The notes under the pieces: model-generated | Database searches by the model: none | What the model saw: only the letters and a program-made list of their open reading frames with translations | What the model was told of the DNA's origin: nothing | NCBI RefSeq assembly: GCF_000379025.1 | Contig: NZ_KB900623.1 | Span: forward strand, 433,327 to 497,326 | From: Orenia marismortui DSM 5156 | Lineage (GTDB): Bacteria; Bacillota; Halanaerobiia; Halobacteroidales; Halobacteroidaceae | Length of the DNA stretch: 64,000 nucleotides | Reading direction: 5' to 3' | Program-made: the position numbers and the translations under genes | In this document: positions 16,078 to 25,360 of the stretch, one piece after another | Layout of the letters: each line of letters opens with the position of its first letter | Numbering within the stretch: position 1 is the stretch's first letter

Positions 16078-17178
16078 ATGAAAAGGTTAAGAAAGAGTTT
16101 ATTTATTCTACCTATACTATGTTTGTTCTTATTATTAATTAATTTTTCTGTATATGCAGTTTCAGACATAGAGAAAGAAATAGCAAAACAGAATGTAGAA
16201 AAATATAAAGAAAAGTTTGGCTTAGCTGAATTAAGCACTAAGGAAGAAAAAAGGATTAATAATATTTTTGATAGATTAACAGTTAAGGCTCACCCTGATG
16301 CTATAGATTTGAACTTTAAATTATATGTCATTGATGCCCCTGTCTTAAATGCTGCCTATATGGGTGATGGGCATATGATGGTATTTAAAGGGTTATTAGA
16401 TCAAGTGGAAAATGATAATCAATTAGCAGCTATTATAGCCCATGAGATTGGGCATGGAGTTAATGATGATATTCAGGATAGTATCAATATTATTCAGGGG
16501 ATTCAGTTAGGTGGAGCATTAGTAGACTTAATAACTAAAGATAGTGAGAATCGAGATAGCAGTAATCTAATTGCTAATATTAGTATGATCTTATTAAAGA
16601 AGGGTTTTGACAGAGGTCAAGAAAAAGAAGCCGATTATTATTCAGTATTCTTAACTAAGAAGGCTGGATATGACCCACATGGTACAATAGGGGTTATGAA
16701 ATTATTGAAAAGAAAATCTGGTGGTAGTAGTGATTCAGAGTTGGCTGAGTTATTTTCTGATCACCCTAATTTAGATAATCGGATTGAGTACTTAACAGCT
16801 TTGGTAACTGAAGTTGAAAATGCTGAAAAACTATACTATTCACCAGTAGCTACTGCTAGTAGGTTAGCCCAAGGAATATTATCATCTAATAATAGTTTGA
16901 TTTATTCTACCTATACAGAGAGTATACAAGAAGCTATTAGTTTAGAAAGATTCAGTACTAATTATCAAATTAATAAAGTAATAGATAAGGTTAAATTATT
17001 AAAAACAGATTCTAACTTAAGCTATGATATGAAGTTAAGAAATCAAGTGGATGGTACTGCTAGAGTTGCGATTAATTATTTAAGTGGTGTTGAAATAATC
17101 TCTTTAGCAATTGATCTAATGAAAACAGAATATGGATGGAGAGTTGTTAGAGAACCGAGGCTTTATGAGAGCAGATAA
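16078..17178 (+). CDS. M48-family zinc metalloprotease, exported
   Basis: 366 residues with an N-terminal signal peptide ending near VYAVS. The zinc motif HEIGH is at residues 122-126 and the third ligand is in EKEADYYSV. This is the M48B/BepA-like arrangement, suited to periplasmic-side or cell-surface quality control. A C-terminal region of about 120 residues lacks a recognised motif. Its stop codon lies inside the first copy of the 77-bp tandem repeat. Confidence 0.86.
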   Translation: MKRLRKSLFILPILCLFLLLINFSVYAVSDIEKEIAKQNVEKYKEKFGLAELSTKEEKRINNIFDRLTVKAHPDAIDLNFKLYVIDAPVLNAAYMGDGHMMVFKGLLDQVENDNQLAAIIAHEIGHGVNDDIQDSINIIQGIQLGGALVDLITKDSENRDSSNLIANISMILLKKGFDRGQEKEADYYSVFLTKKAGYDPHGTIGVMKLLKRKSGGSSDSELAELFSDHPNLDNRIEYLTALVTEVENAEKLYYSPVATASRLAQGILSSNNSLIYSTYTESIQEAISLERFSTNYQINKVIDKVKLLKTDSNLSYDMKLRNQVDGTARVAINYLSGVEIISLAIDLMKTEYGWRVVREPRLYESR

Positions 17179-17465
17179 GTAGCAATGTATTTAAGCTACT
17201 TATCGATCACGAAAAGTCCGAAGGACTTGTAGGGAAGAAATTAAAAGGCAGATAAGTAGCAATGTATTTAAGCTACTTATCGATCACGAAAAGTCCGAAG
17301 GACTTGTAGGGAAGAAATTAAAAGGCAGATAAGTAGCAATGTATTTAAGCTACTTATCGATCACGAAAAGTCCGAAGGACTTGTAGGGAAGAAATTAAAA
17401 AGCAGATAAGTAGCAATGTATTTAAGCTACTTATCGATCACGAAAAGTCCGAAGGACTTGTAGGG
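17171..17465 (+). repeat. Tandem 77-bp repeat, four copies
   Basis: Copies start at 17171, 17248, 17325 and 17402; period exactly 77, nearly identical, the last one 64 bases. Each unit carries two hairpins: GATAAGTAGC with GCTACTTATC (10 bp, 11-base loop), and AAGTCC-GAA-GGACTT. The array begins inside the last codons of the M48 gene and ends 51 bases before the M16 gene. Single diverged copies of the module occur at 21111-21164 and 40061-40118. Confidence 0.95.
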
Positions 17466-17515
17466 TTAGCCCTTAGATAAAAATATATAATTAATTTTAT
17501 AAAGGAAGTGATTTT

Positions 17516-18892
17516 ATGAGAAAGACATTAAGAATACTATTAATTTCTTTATTATTATTTAATCTGTTTATTGGTGTAGCTTTAGCCCAAAAGACAGATT
17601 TAAGTGAAGAATTTTTCATACCAAAATTAGATTATTCACATTTTAAATTGGATAATGGTTTAAAGGTTTATGTTTTTGAAGACCATAAAGCCCCATTAGC
17701 TAAATTTTCAATTTGGTATAAAGTTGGTTCTATCGATGAGCCCGAAGGAATTACAGGTATTTCCCATCTTTTAGAGCATACTATGTTTTTGGGAACAGAG
17801 GCCTTAGGGAAAGATCAAGTACATAAATTAGTTAAGTCTGTAGGTGGAGTTAATAATGCTTCTACATATTATGATTACACCATGTATTACGAAGAAATTC
17901 CTTCAACAAAGTTAGAATTAGCTATGGCAATTGAGTCAGATAGAATGGAAAATTTAAAAATAGATAAAGAAGAGTTTAGCCGAGAGAAAGAGGTAGTAAA
18001 ACAAGAACGACGAATGAGAGTTGAAAATAATATTTTTAGCTCTGCCATGGAAGAGATTCAAGCCAAAGCATTTCCAAACTCTTCTCTACATCATCAGGTA
18101 ATAGGATGGATGAATGATCTTAACAATATAACAGTAGATGATATGAGAGAACATTATACTAAATACTATGCTCCTAATAATGCAATAATGGTAGTAACTG
18201 GCGATGTTGATCCTAAAAAAGTTCATCAACTTGCTAAAAAATACTATGGAGACTATAAAGCACAAGAAATTAAAAGATTAAAGAATATAGAAGTTAAGCA
18301 AAATCAAGAAAGAGTAATCAAATTAGAAAAAAGAACCAAAGTACCTATTATAGCAATGATGTATAAAATTCCTAGTGGAGACCATCCAGATATGCCAGCT
18401 ATAAAAGCATTACTTGATATTTTAATTAATAATTCTTCTTCTAGAGTTAAAACTGAGCTACAAAAAAATAAAAGAATGATTTTAGAATCTGGTGGATTTA
18501 CTATAGATTTACGCATACCTGGATATGCTTTGTTATATACTGTTCCCTTATCAGAAAATTTTATAGATCAGGTACAAGAAGAATTTGATAAAGAGTTAGA
18601 AAAAATAATTGATAATGGTGTTAGCTATAAAGAATTAGAAATAGTCAAGAAAGATTCGTTAAAAGATATTATTTTTAGGCAGAAAGATATCTCATCTGCT
18701 GCTGAATTAGTAGCTACTAGTTTGATACGTTATGATAATCCTAAACTATATCAACAGAATATAAAAAGATTAAAGAACTTAACTGTTGAAGATATTCAGA
18801 AGGTTGCCAAGAAATATTTTATAAAGAGTAATAGAACAATAGGATATATCTTACCTCAAAAAAATAAGAAAAATAAGGGAGTAGGGGAGTGA
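17516..18892 (+). CDS. M16-family zinc peptidase, catalytic subunit
   Basis: 458 residues with a signal peptide ending near ALAQ, so exported. The inverted zinc motif HxxEH is present as HLLEH (His84-Glu87-His88), with the downstream acidic ligand in REKEVVKQE. Similar to YmxG/PqqL-type two-domain M16B peptidases. The next gene encodes a homologue lacking the zinc motif; M16B enzymes commonly form such active/inactive heterodimers. Ribosome site AAAGGAAGTG; 51 bases downstream of the 77-bp tandem array. Confidence 0.9.
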   Translation: MRKTLRILLISLLLFNLFIGVALAQKTDLSEEFFIPKLDYSHFKLDNGLKVYVFEDHKAPLAKFSIWYKVGSIDEPEGITGISHLLEHTMFLGTEALGKDQVHKLVKSVGGVNNASTYYDYTMYYEEIPSTKLELAMAIESDRMENLKIDKEEFSREKEVVKQERRMRVENNIFSSAMEEIQAKAFPNSSLHHQVIGWMNDLNNITVDDMREHYTKYYAPNNAIMVVTGDVDPKKVHQLAKKYYGDYKAQEIKRLKNIEVKQNQERVIKLEKRTKVPIIAMMYKIPSGDHPDMPAIKALLDILINNSSSRVKTELQKNKRMILESGGFTIDLRIPGYALLYTVPLSENFIDQVQEEFDKELEKIIDNGVSYKELEIVKKDSLKDIIFRQKDISSAAELVATSLIRYDNPKLYQQNIKRLKNLTVEDIQKVAKKYFIKSNRTIGYILPQKNKKNKGVGE

Positions 18893-18898
18893 TAGTAA

Positions 18899-20362
18899 GT
18901 GAAGAAAATAATATTGAGTAGTATTTTGTTATTAGTTATTTTTCAGTTTATATTTTTACAAACATCTTATGCTAAAGTGGATTTTGATCAAGAACTTTTT
19001 AAAAGTTTAGCTCAGAACAAAAATAAGGTTCCTAAGATAAAAATCCCCAACTATAAGCGGGTAGAATTAGAGAATGGAATGGTTGTGTATCTGATAGAAG
19101 ATCACAAATTACCGATAATTGAGATAAATGCTTACATAAAAGGTGGAAGAAGCCAAGAAAATAGAGAGTTTGCTGGTATATCAGAATTTATGTTAGAAAT
19201 GATGAATACAGGTACTAAGAATTTTAATGAACAGGAATTTTCTAATTTTAAAGAGGTTAATGGAATTGACTTTAATTTTGGAACTAACAATGATTATCTT
19301 AGTGTGAGTGCCAATAGTTTAAGTGTGGATAAAGAGGAGCTTATTTTCTTATTAGCAGAGGTATTAAAAACTCCTAAGTTTGATAGAAGTTATTTTAAGA
19401 GGATTAAGCAAGAGACTTATCGGGCTTTAACTCAAGCTAAGATGCAAGAAGATGCATTACTTGATATGTATTATTATAAAGAAATTTATAATAATCATCC
19501 CTATTCTTTTACATATAATGTTGATTTAAGGTTAAAGGCTCTAAACAATATTAGCCCAAAATCTTTAGAGAAATTTTATAATTCTAATATTGCTCCTAAC
19601 AACACAATTTTGGGTATTGTTGGTGATATAGATGTTGATAAGATGGAAGAAATATTAAAGCTGTATTTTAATTCTTGGCAGAAGAAAGATATAAAGATTA
19701 AAGAAGTACAAGTCAAAAGTAATAGTGATAATTATGGAGAGGTTATATTAGTAAATAAGTCTGATGCTACACAAGCTAAAATAAAGATGGGTTATAACTT
19801 CTTTAACAATGATTTTAAAGATAAAGTTCCTTTTACTATTGCTAATCGTGTTTATGGAGGGGGAGATTTTTCAAGTAGGTTGATGAAAAACCTTCGTGTT
19901 GATAAAGGTTATGTTTATGGTATATATGCCCATGATAGTTATAGTCAATTGGGGGGAGATTACTATATAACTACAGAAGTAAAGGCAGATAAAGTTTATC
20001 AAACAATGCAAGAGATAAAAAAAGAGATGCTAGCTATTAAGGAAGGGAAGAGAAAGATAAAGAAAGGAGAGCTATTTGAAATTGTAAATCTCTATAATGC
20101 TTTTTACCCTAAAGCCTATAGTTCCAAAATAAAGGTGATAAATCAACTTATGTATAATGTTGAAATTATGAATCGAGAAGTAGATTATATAAATGATTTT
20201 ATAGAAGAATATAATAGTCTTAGTCAGAAAGAGGTGCAGAAAGTATTTTCTAAATATAGCTATCCAAATAAATTTATAACTGTAATAGTAGGAAGAAAAG
20301 AAGAGATACTACCAATTTTCAAAGAGAAAGATATTGATATAAAGGTTATAGAGAGTAATTAA
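18899..20362 (+). CDS. M16-family peptidase homologue without zinc motif
   Basis: 487 residues, GTG start 6 bases after the preceding M16 stop, with a signal peptide (SILLLVIFQFIFLQTSYA). The M16 fold blocks are recognisable (LENGMVVYLIEDHKLPIIEI; GGGDFSSRLMKNLRVDKGYVYG), but the HxxEH position reads EFMLEM, so it cannot bind zinc in the standard way. It is expected to be the non-catalytic partner that closes the proteolytic chamber. Ends at a shared bidirectional terminator. Confidence 0.87.
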   Translation: MKKIILSSILLLVIFQFIFLQTSYAKVDFDQELFKSLAQNKNKVPKIKIPNYKRVELENGMVVYLIEDHKLPIIEINAYIKGGRSQENREFAGISEFMLEMMNTGTKNFNEQEFSNFKEVNGIDFNFGTNNDYLSVSANSLSVDKEELIFLLAEVLKTPKFDRSYFKRIKQETYRALTQAKMQEDALLDMYYYKEIYNNHPYSFTYNVDLRLKALNNISPKSLEKFYNSNIAPNNTILGIVGDIDVDKMEEILKLYFNSWQKKDIKIKEVQVKSNSDNYGEVILVNKSDATQAKIKMGYNFFNNDFKDKVPFTIANRVYGGGDFSSRLMKNLRVDKGYVYGIYAHDSYSQLGGDYYITTEVKADKVYQTMQEIKKEMLAIKEGKRKIKKGELFEIVNLYNAFYPKAYSSKIKVINQLMYNVEIMNREVDYINDFIEEYNSLSQKEVQKVFSKYSYPNKFITVIVGRKEEILPIFKEKDIDIKVIESN

Positions 20363-20402
20363 ATAAAAATAGGGCTCCTTAAGGAGCCCTATTTTTATTT
20401 AG
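20361..20402. terminator. Bidirectional terminator between M16 and pdxT
   Basis: 40-base perfect palindrome (arms 20361-20380 and 20381-20400) with A-rich and T-rich flanks, serving convergent genes. It includes the last codons of pdxT. Confidence 0.95.
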
Positions 20403-20997
20403 CTGCTTTTAACTTTGAACCTTTAAAAGCTTTAACCTTCTTCACAAAGTATTCGTGTATTTTTAAGTCCTCATCTAATTCTGGATGGAAGGAAGTAGCC
20501 AATAAATTATCTTGTTCTATAGCAACGATTTTATTATCTAATTCAAGTAATACCTCTGCATTGGAAGCAACTTCAGTAGCATAAGGAGCTCGAATAAAGG
20601 TTAAAGGCACTTCAAACTTAGATATTTTAGGAATAATTGCAGTGGTTTTGAAACTATCAAGCTGATTACCATATCCATTTCGTTTAACGTTAATATCCAT
20701 TAGATTGAGATGGCTTTTTTCACCATCAATCTTTTTGGCTAACAATATCATCCCAGCACAGGTTCCCCAAATTGGTACTCCCTTATAAGCTAAATCTATA
20801 ATGCTATCTTTTAAATCAAAAATATCAAGCAATTTCCCAAGAGTAGTACTTTCACCACCAGGTAAAATTAGACCGTCTAAGTCAATAAAATCCTTTTTTT
20901 TCTTAACACTAAAAGGGGAAATATTCTTAATCTTACTTAATAGTTTAAGATGTTCTTCTACTCCTCCTTGCAATGATAAAACACCAATCTTAAGCAT
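20395..20997 (-). CDS. pdxT: Pyridoxal 5'-phosphate synthase glutaminase subunit
   Basis: 200 residues. Hydrolyses glutamine and delivers ammonia to PdxS. Class I glutaminase triad: cysteine in WGTCAGM, histidine and glutamate in SFHPELDED; the GGEST oxyanion loop is present. Transcribed after pdxS, separated by 169 bases that contain a two-hairpin module. Confidence 0.95.
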   Translation of the reverse strand: MLKIGVLSLQGGVEEHLKLLSKIKNISPFSVKKKKDFIDLDGLILPGGESTTLGKLLDIFDLKDSIIDLAYKGVPIWGTCAGMILLAKKIDGEKSHLNLMDINVKRNGYGNQLDSFKTTAIIPKISKFEVPLTFIRAPYATEVASNAEVLLELDNKIVAIEQDNLLATSFHPELDEDLKIHEYFVKKVKAFKGSKLKAAK

Positions 20998-21110
20998 ATT
21001 GATACCACCTTTTTTCTCTAGTGTACGGTTAACAGTTAAAGAATAAATTAAAATATTTTTAAGTTTTTAACTGTAAACTGTACAATAAACTGTACTTTGT
21101 CAACTGCTTT

Positions 21111-21164
21111 CCTCCGAGTCTTTCAGACTTTTCGTGGATTATAAGTGCTAAGGGCACTTATAAT
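21111..21164 (-). repeat. Two-hairpin module, solitary copy between pdxS and pdxT
   Basis: On the minus strand: hairpin ATTATAAGTGC/GCACTTATAAT, then CCACGAAAAGTCT, loop GAA, AGACTCGGAGG. The order and linker match the 77-bp unit at 17171 while stem sequences differ with compensating changes, suggesting conserved structure. As it lies in the pdxS-pdxT transcript it may affect the ratio of the two subunits. Confidence 0.7.
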
Positions 21165-21166
21165 TC

Positions 21167-22045
21167 CTACCATCCTCGATGGGCTAATTTTTCATTATCA
21201 TCTAATGTACTGATATTAATTCCTACCATTGCTTCACCGATATTCTCTGATACTTCAGCAATAATATTAGGGTCATCATAGTGAGCAGTAGCTTTAACAA
21301 TTGCTCTAGCTCTTTTAGCGGGATCTCCTGATTTAAAGATTCCAGATCCTACAAATACTCCATCACACCCAAGTTGCATCATTAATGCGGCATCAGCAGG
21401 AGTAGCAACACCACCAGCAGCAAAGTTAACTACAGGTAATTTTCCATTTTCAGCTACATATTTAACTAAATCAAAAGGAGCTCTTAGTTCTTTAGCAGCA
21501 GCCATCAGCTCATGACTATCCATAGTAGTTAATCGTCTAATTTGAGAGTTTAAAGTTCTCATATGTCTAACAGCCTCTACAACATTTCCTGTTCCAGCCT
21601 CACCTTTAGTTCTAATCATACTAGCTCCTTCACCAATACGACGTAATGCCTCACCTAAGTTAGTAGCCCCACAGACAAAAGGAACACTAAATAATGTCTT
21701 ATCTATATGATTATCTTCATCAGCAGGTGTTAATACTTCGCTTTCATCTATGTAGTCTACACCTAAAGCTTCTAAAACTTGTGCTTCTACAAAATGGCCA
21801 ATTCTTGCCTTAGCCATTACTGGAATAGATACAGCTTCGATAATCTCTTTAATCATTGCTGGATCAGATGCTCTAGCAACTCCACCTTCCTTACGAATAT
21901 CAGCAGGAACTCTTTCTAAAGCCATAACAGCAACTGCCCCAGCTTCCTCAGCAATTTTTGCTTCTTCTGGAGTGGTTACATCCATAATTACTCCACCTTT
22001 TAACATCTGTGCTAGGTTCTTGTTTAACTCATATCTTTCTGTCAT
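21167..22045 (-). CDS. pdxS: Pyridoxal 5'-phosphate synthase lyase subunit
   Basis: 292 residues, (beta/alpha)8 barrel that builds PLP from ribose 5-phosphate, glyceraldehyde 3-phosphate and ammonia from PdxT. Catalytic lysines are in VMAKARIGH and [12 protein letters not shown]. Strong AAGGAGAGGA ribosome site. Divergent from the pdxR-type gene, whose boxes lie in the shared upstream region. Confidence 0.97.
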   Translation of the reverse strand: MTERYELNKNLAQMLKGGVIMDVTTPEEAKIAEEAGAVAVMALERVPADIRKEGGVARASDPAMIKEIIEAVSIPVMAKARIGHFVEAQVLEALGVDYIDESEVLTPADEDNHIDKTLFSVPFVCGATNLGEALRRIGEGASMIRTKGEAGTGNVVEAVRHMRTLNSQIRRLTTMDSHELMAAAKELRAPFDLVKYVAENGKLPVVNFAAGGVATPADAALMMQLGCDGVFVGSGIFKSGDPAKRARAIVKATAHYDDPNIIAEVSENIGEAMVGINISTLDDNEKLAHRGW

Positions 22046-22153
22046 AATAATCCTCTCCTTGTTATGTAGTTGTTTAAGAGAAGAGACTAGAAATTAATAG
22101 TTCTCTTCTTTTTTACTCTTTACTCTTGTAATAATTACATATATAATAAGTGT

Positions 22154-22237
22154 ATGGGTTCAATAATTAAAAAACTAACATTGTACCCATTTATTATTAT
22201 ATAAAAATATAAATTGTATTGTCAAGAGGGGTACAAA
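22154..22237. promoter_or_regulatory. Three PdxR-type boxes between pdxS and pdxR
   Basis: ATGGGTTCAAT at 22154-22164, the inverted ATTGTACCCAT at 22180-22190, and AGGGGTACAAA at 22227-22237. Sharing of one 11-base word in two orientations between divergent pdxS and a MocR/GntR gene fits the known PdxR operator layout. Promoter -35/-10 assignment is not resolved. Confidence 0.6.
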
Positions 22238-22260
22238 GTTTTTTTAGGAGGAGAATTGTT

Positions 22261-23745
22261 ATGATTGAATCGATACAATTAGATAAAAATTCTAATAGAC
22301 ATTTATATATCCAGCTATATAGTCAATTAAGAGAGTTAATTGAAATTGGGGAGTTAAAGGAGCATAGTAAATTACCTTCAATTCGAAAATTTTCTAAAGA
22401 GTTAGGAGTTAATAATGTAACTGTTGTTAATGCTTACAATCTTTTAGAAGAAGAGAAATTGCTTTATAAAAAAGTGGGAAGTGGAACCTTTGTCGCTCCA
22501 AAAGAGATAGTTCAAGATGAAGAAGAAATATACTTAGATGATGATATCTATATTGATGAAGATACTAAATTTGTAGATAAGAAAGGAATGCTTAAAGAAG
22601 ATAAATTAATTAACTTTGCTACTGCTGCGCCTACACCAGATTTATTTCCTATAGCCCCTTTTAAGAGGTTGCTCAATAAAGTTTTAGATCGAGATGGAGG
22701 TTATGCCTTTGGTTATCAGAAGAGTCAGGGATATATGCCTTTAAGAGACTCGATTAGTAAATATATTAAAAGCTATGATATAGATGCTAAGCTAGATGAA
22801 ATACAGATTGTTTCTGGAGCCCAACAAGGCATTGATATTTTAGCAAAGACTTTTCTAGACTATGGAGATACTGTTTTTGTTGAACGACCTACTTATCCAG
22901 GAGCTATATCTGTTTTTAAATCCAGAAGGGCCAATATAGTAGATATAACAATTGAATCAGATGGTATAAATATAGAAGAATTAGAGACTAAATTAAAGGT
23001 TAATAAAGCAAAGTTTCTTTATTTAATGCCAAATTTCCAAAACCCAACAGGATATAGCTATTCCCAGGAGAAGAAGAATAAGATACTAGAATTGGCTAGA
23101 GAGCATGATCTATTAATTATAGAGGATGATTGTTTAAGTGATTTGAACTATGGAGTAAATAAAAAATTGTCGTTAAAATCTCAAGATACTGAAGGAAGGG
23201 TAATTTATATTAAGAGTTTTTCTAAAATATTTATGCCAGGTTTAAGGTTGGCGTTTTTAATCATTCCTCAGAGATATTTTAATGATATTTTATTATCGAA
23301 ATATATGTCAGATATTTTTACTGATGGATTAGTACAGCGGGTACTAGACCTGTATTTTAGAGAAGAAGTTTGGGAAAAACAAATTTCTAAAGTGGAAAAG
23401 ACCTATCAAAAAAGATATGAAGTTATGATTAAATCTTTAAAAAGTAATTTACCAGTAGAAATTAACTTTAATCCACCTCTTGGAGGTCTTAATGTTTGGT
23501 TGGATTTACCAGAAGGGATTTCTGGGAAGAAGATACATGATAAGGGCTTAAAAGAGGGGATAAATATTGCGCCAGGGCAGGTCTTTTATAATAGTCAGAG
23601 AGAAGAAAATAAACTTAGGCTAAGTATTGCTGCAGTTACTACTAAGGAGATAGAAATGGGGATTAAGATTTTGTCTAAAATAATCAAAGAAGAATTATCC
23701 AATCAAGAATATGATTGGGATAATAGTATTATGCCTTTAATTTAA
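22261..23745 (+). CDS. pdxR: MocR-family (GntR-aminotransferase) regulator, probably PdxR
   Basis: 494 residues: an N-terminal winged helix of the GntR type (HLYIQLYSQLRELIEIGEL, then LPSIRKFSKELGVNNVTVVNAY), a linker, and a class I aminotransferase-like domain with the PLP lysine in SFSKIFMPGLR. Such proteins sense PLP. Its position divergent from pdxST makes it the likely PdxR that controls PLP synthesis. The start at 22261 follows TAGGAGGAG; an in-frame start at 22219 would overlap the third operator box and is not used. Confidence 0.88.
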   Translation: MIESIQLDKNSNRHLYIQLYSQLRELIEIGELKEHSKLPSIRKFSKELGVNNVTVVNAYNLLEEEKLLYKKVGSGTFVAPKEIVQDEEEIYLDDDIYIDEDTKFVDKKGMLKEDKLINFATAAPTPDLFPIAPFKRLLNKVLDRDGGYAFGYQKSQGYMPLRDSISKYIKSYDIDAKLDEIQIVSGAQQGIDILAKTFLDYGDTVFVERPTYPGAISVFKSRRANIVDITIESDGINIEELETKLKVNKAKFLYLMPNFQNPTGYSYSQEKKNKILELAREHDLLIIEDDCLSDLNYGVNKKLSLKSQDTEGRVIYIKSFSKIFMPGLRLAFLIIPQRYFNDILLSKYMSDIFTDGLVQRVLDLYFREEVWEKQISKVEKTYQKRYEVMIKSLKSNLPVEINFNPPLGGLNVWLDLPEGISGKKIHDKGLKEGINIAPGQVFYNSQREENKLRLSIAAVTTKEIEMGIKILSKIIKEELSNQEYDWDNSIMPLI

Positions 23746-23904
23746 TTCTAAACACAAGCTATTATGATCTTGAATCTAAATAGCCTATTTCATAATTAGT
23801 TTTAATCTAAAGGAAATTGGGTTTTAAAGTTTCAAATAAATAAGTACTTTATAATAATCAATAATTTAGTAGATACTAAGATTATTTTTATTCCAAGATA
23901 TGAT

Positions 23905-23933
23905 TTGCTTTATAATTAATAATATAGTATAAT
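23905..23933 (+). promoter_or_regulatory. Sigma-A promoter of the rib operon
   Basis: TTGCTT, 17-nt spacer, TATAAT at 23928-23933, about 30 bases upstream of the FMN aptamer. Confidence 0.75.
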
Positions 23934-23961
23934 TATTTTCATAAGGTAAAATAAAATATAA

Positions 23962-24070
23962 ATTCTTCGGGGTCAGGTGCAATTCCTAACCGGCGGTAAT
24001 AGCCCGCGAGCGTAAGCAGATCTGGTGAGATTCCAGAGCCGACAGTTAAAGTCTGGATGGAAGAAGAGAT
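23962..24070 (+). promoter_or_regulatory. FMN riboswitch (RFN element)
   Basis: The characteristic segments are present in order: CTTCGGGGTCAGGTGCAATT, CCTAACCGGCGGTAATAGCC, GCCCGCGAGCG, GATCTGGTGAGATTCCAGAGC, CCGACAGTTAAAGTCTGGATG and closing GAAGAAG. It senses FMN to switch off riboflavin synthesis; the following hairpin indicates control by premature termination. Confidence 0.97.
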
Positions 24071-24101
24071 TTTAATACTTATTTATATAACTTTGCTTCT
24101 T

Positions 24102-24138
24102 AAGGTTCTCGGAGAATATTCTCTGAGAACCTTTTTAT
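24102..24138 (+). terminator. Riboswitch-controlled terminator
   Basis: AAGGTTCTC pairs with GAGAACCTT around an inner GAGAATATTCTC, followed by five T; 30 bases downstream of the FMN aptamer and 68 bases before ribD. Confidence 0.92.
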
Positions 24139-24205
24139 TATGAATAACAAATTAATAGGTTAATCTAATATTATCTAAAGATTTAAAATAAAAGGAGAAT
24201 AAAAT

Positions 24206-25306
24206 ATGACCGATAAAGATTATATGCAGCTAGCACTAGATCTGGCTCGACAAGCAGAGGGTAGGACAACTCCTAATCCTCTCGTAGGAGCAGTGATAGT
24301 AAAAGGGGGGAAGATAGTTGGTCAAGGATATCATCATTATGCTGGGGGACCTCATGCAGAGATTAATGCTTTAAGGGAAGCAGGAAAAGATGCCAAAGGG
24401 GCTATCGTTTATTTAACTTTAGAGCCTTGTTCTCATTATGGGAAGACTCCTCCCTGTGCTAATACATTAATTAAAGCAGAGGTTAAGAAAGTGGTCATAG
24501 CTATGGAAGATCCTAATCCTAAGGTAGCGGGAAATGGCATTAAGCTACTTAATGAGGCAGGAATTGAGACTGAGGTAGGTTTATTAAAAGAAGAAGCCAA
24601 GAAATTAAATGAGGTATTTCTTAAATATATTACAACTAACAGGCCTTTTGTAATTTTAAAGAATGCTATGACTTTAGATGGCAGAATCGCTACTAAAACC
24701 GGTGATTCTAAATGGATTACTGGAAAAGAGTCCCGTGCTTTAGTTCATAGAATAAGGGACAAAGTTGATGGAATCTTAGTTGGGGTTGGGACTGTGTTGG
24801 CTGATAATCCAAGACTAACTACTAGACTAGGAGAAGGTGGAGAAGATCCAATTAGGATTATTTTAGATAGTAGCTTAGAAATACCTCTAGATGCTAAGGT
24901 TATTAATCAAGACTCTTCTGCACAGACGATTATAGCTACTGTTAAGACTTCCAATAAAGAAAAGAAGATGAGATTAGAAAATTTAGGAGTAGAAATAATT
25001 GAAGCTGGTGAAAGAGGATTAGTAGATTTGGATATATTATTAAAGAAATTAGGTGAACGGGAAATAACTAGCTTATTAGTTGAAGGTGGAAGTAGAGTAA
25101 ACTCATCATTTCTAGAAGAAAGATTAGTGGATAAAATTTATTATTTTATTGCTCCCAAGATTATTGGAGGTTTAGATGCTATTCCTGTGTTAGGAGGAAA
25201 GGGAGTAGAAAGAATAGAAGAGGGAATTAAACTAGTAGATAAGAAGATTACACAATTAGGAGATGATATTCTTATAGTTGCTTACCCGCAATATTTGGCT
25301 AAATAA
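24206..25306 (+). CDS. ribD: Bifunctional riboflavin deaminase/reductase
   Basis: 366 residues. N-terminal cytidine-deaminase-like domain (1 to about 145) with zinc ligands in PHAEINAL and EPCSHYGKTPPCANT; C-terminal reductase domain (about 146-362) beginning RPFVILKNAMTLDGRIAT. It converts the GTP cyclohydrolase II product to the ribitylamino-uracil phosphate in two steps. First gene after the FMN riboswitch. Confidence 0.96.
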   Translation: MTDKDYMQLALDLARQAEGRTTPNPLVGAVIVKGGKIVGQGYHHYAGGPHAEINALREAGKDAKGAIVYLTLEPCSHYGKTPPCANTLIKAEVKKVVIAMEDPNPKVAGNGIKLLNEAGIETEVGLLKEEAKKLNEVFLKYITTNRPFVILKNAMTLDGRIATKTGDSKWITGKESRALVHRIRDKVDGILVGVGTVLADNPRLTTRLGEGGEDPIRIILDSSLEIPLDAKVINQDSSAQTIIATVKTSNKEKKMRLENLGVEIIEAGERGLVDLDILLKKLGEREITSLLVEGGSRVNSSFLEERLVDKIYYFIAPKIIGGLDAIPVLGGKGVERIEEGIKLVDKKITQLGDDILIVAYPQYLAK

Positions 25307-25360
25307 TTCTGAAAAATTATAATATTTACTAAGTTCTAAAGTTAGCTTTGTAGAGTTTTT

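Noticed and set aside
17171-17465. Possible CRISPR array
   Set aside because: The units are contiguous 77-bp near-identical copies with no unique spacers, only four of them, and no cas genes.
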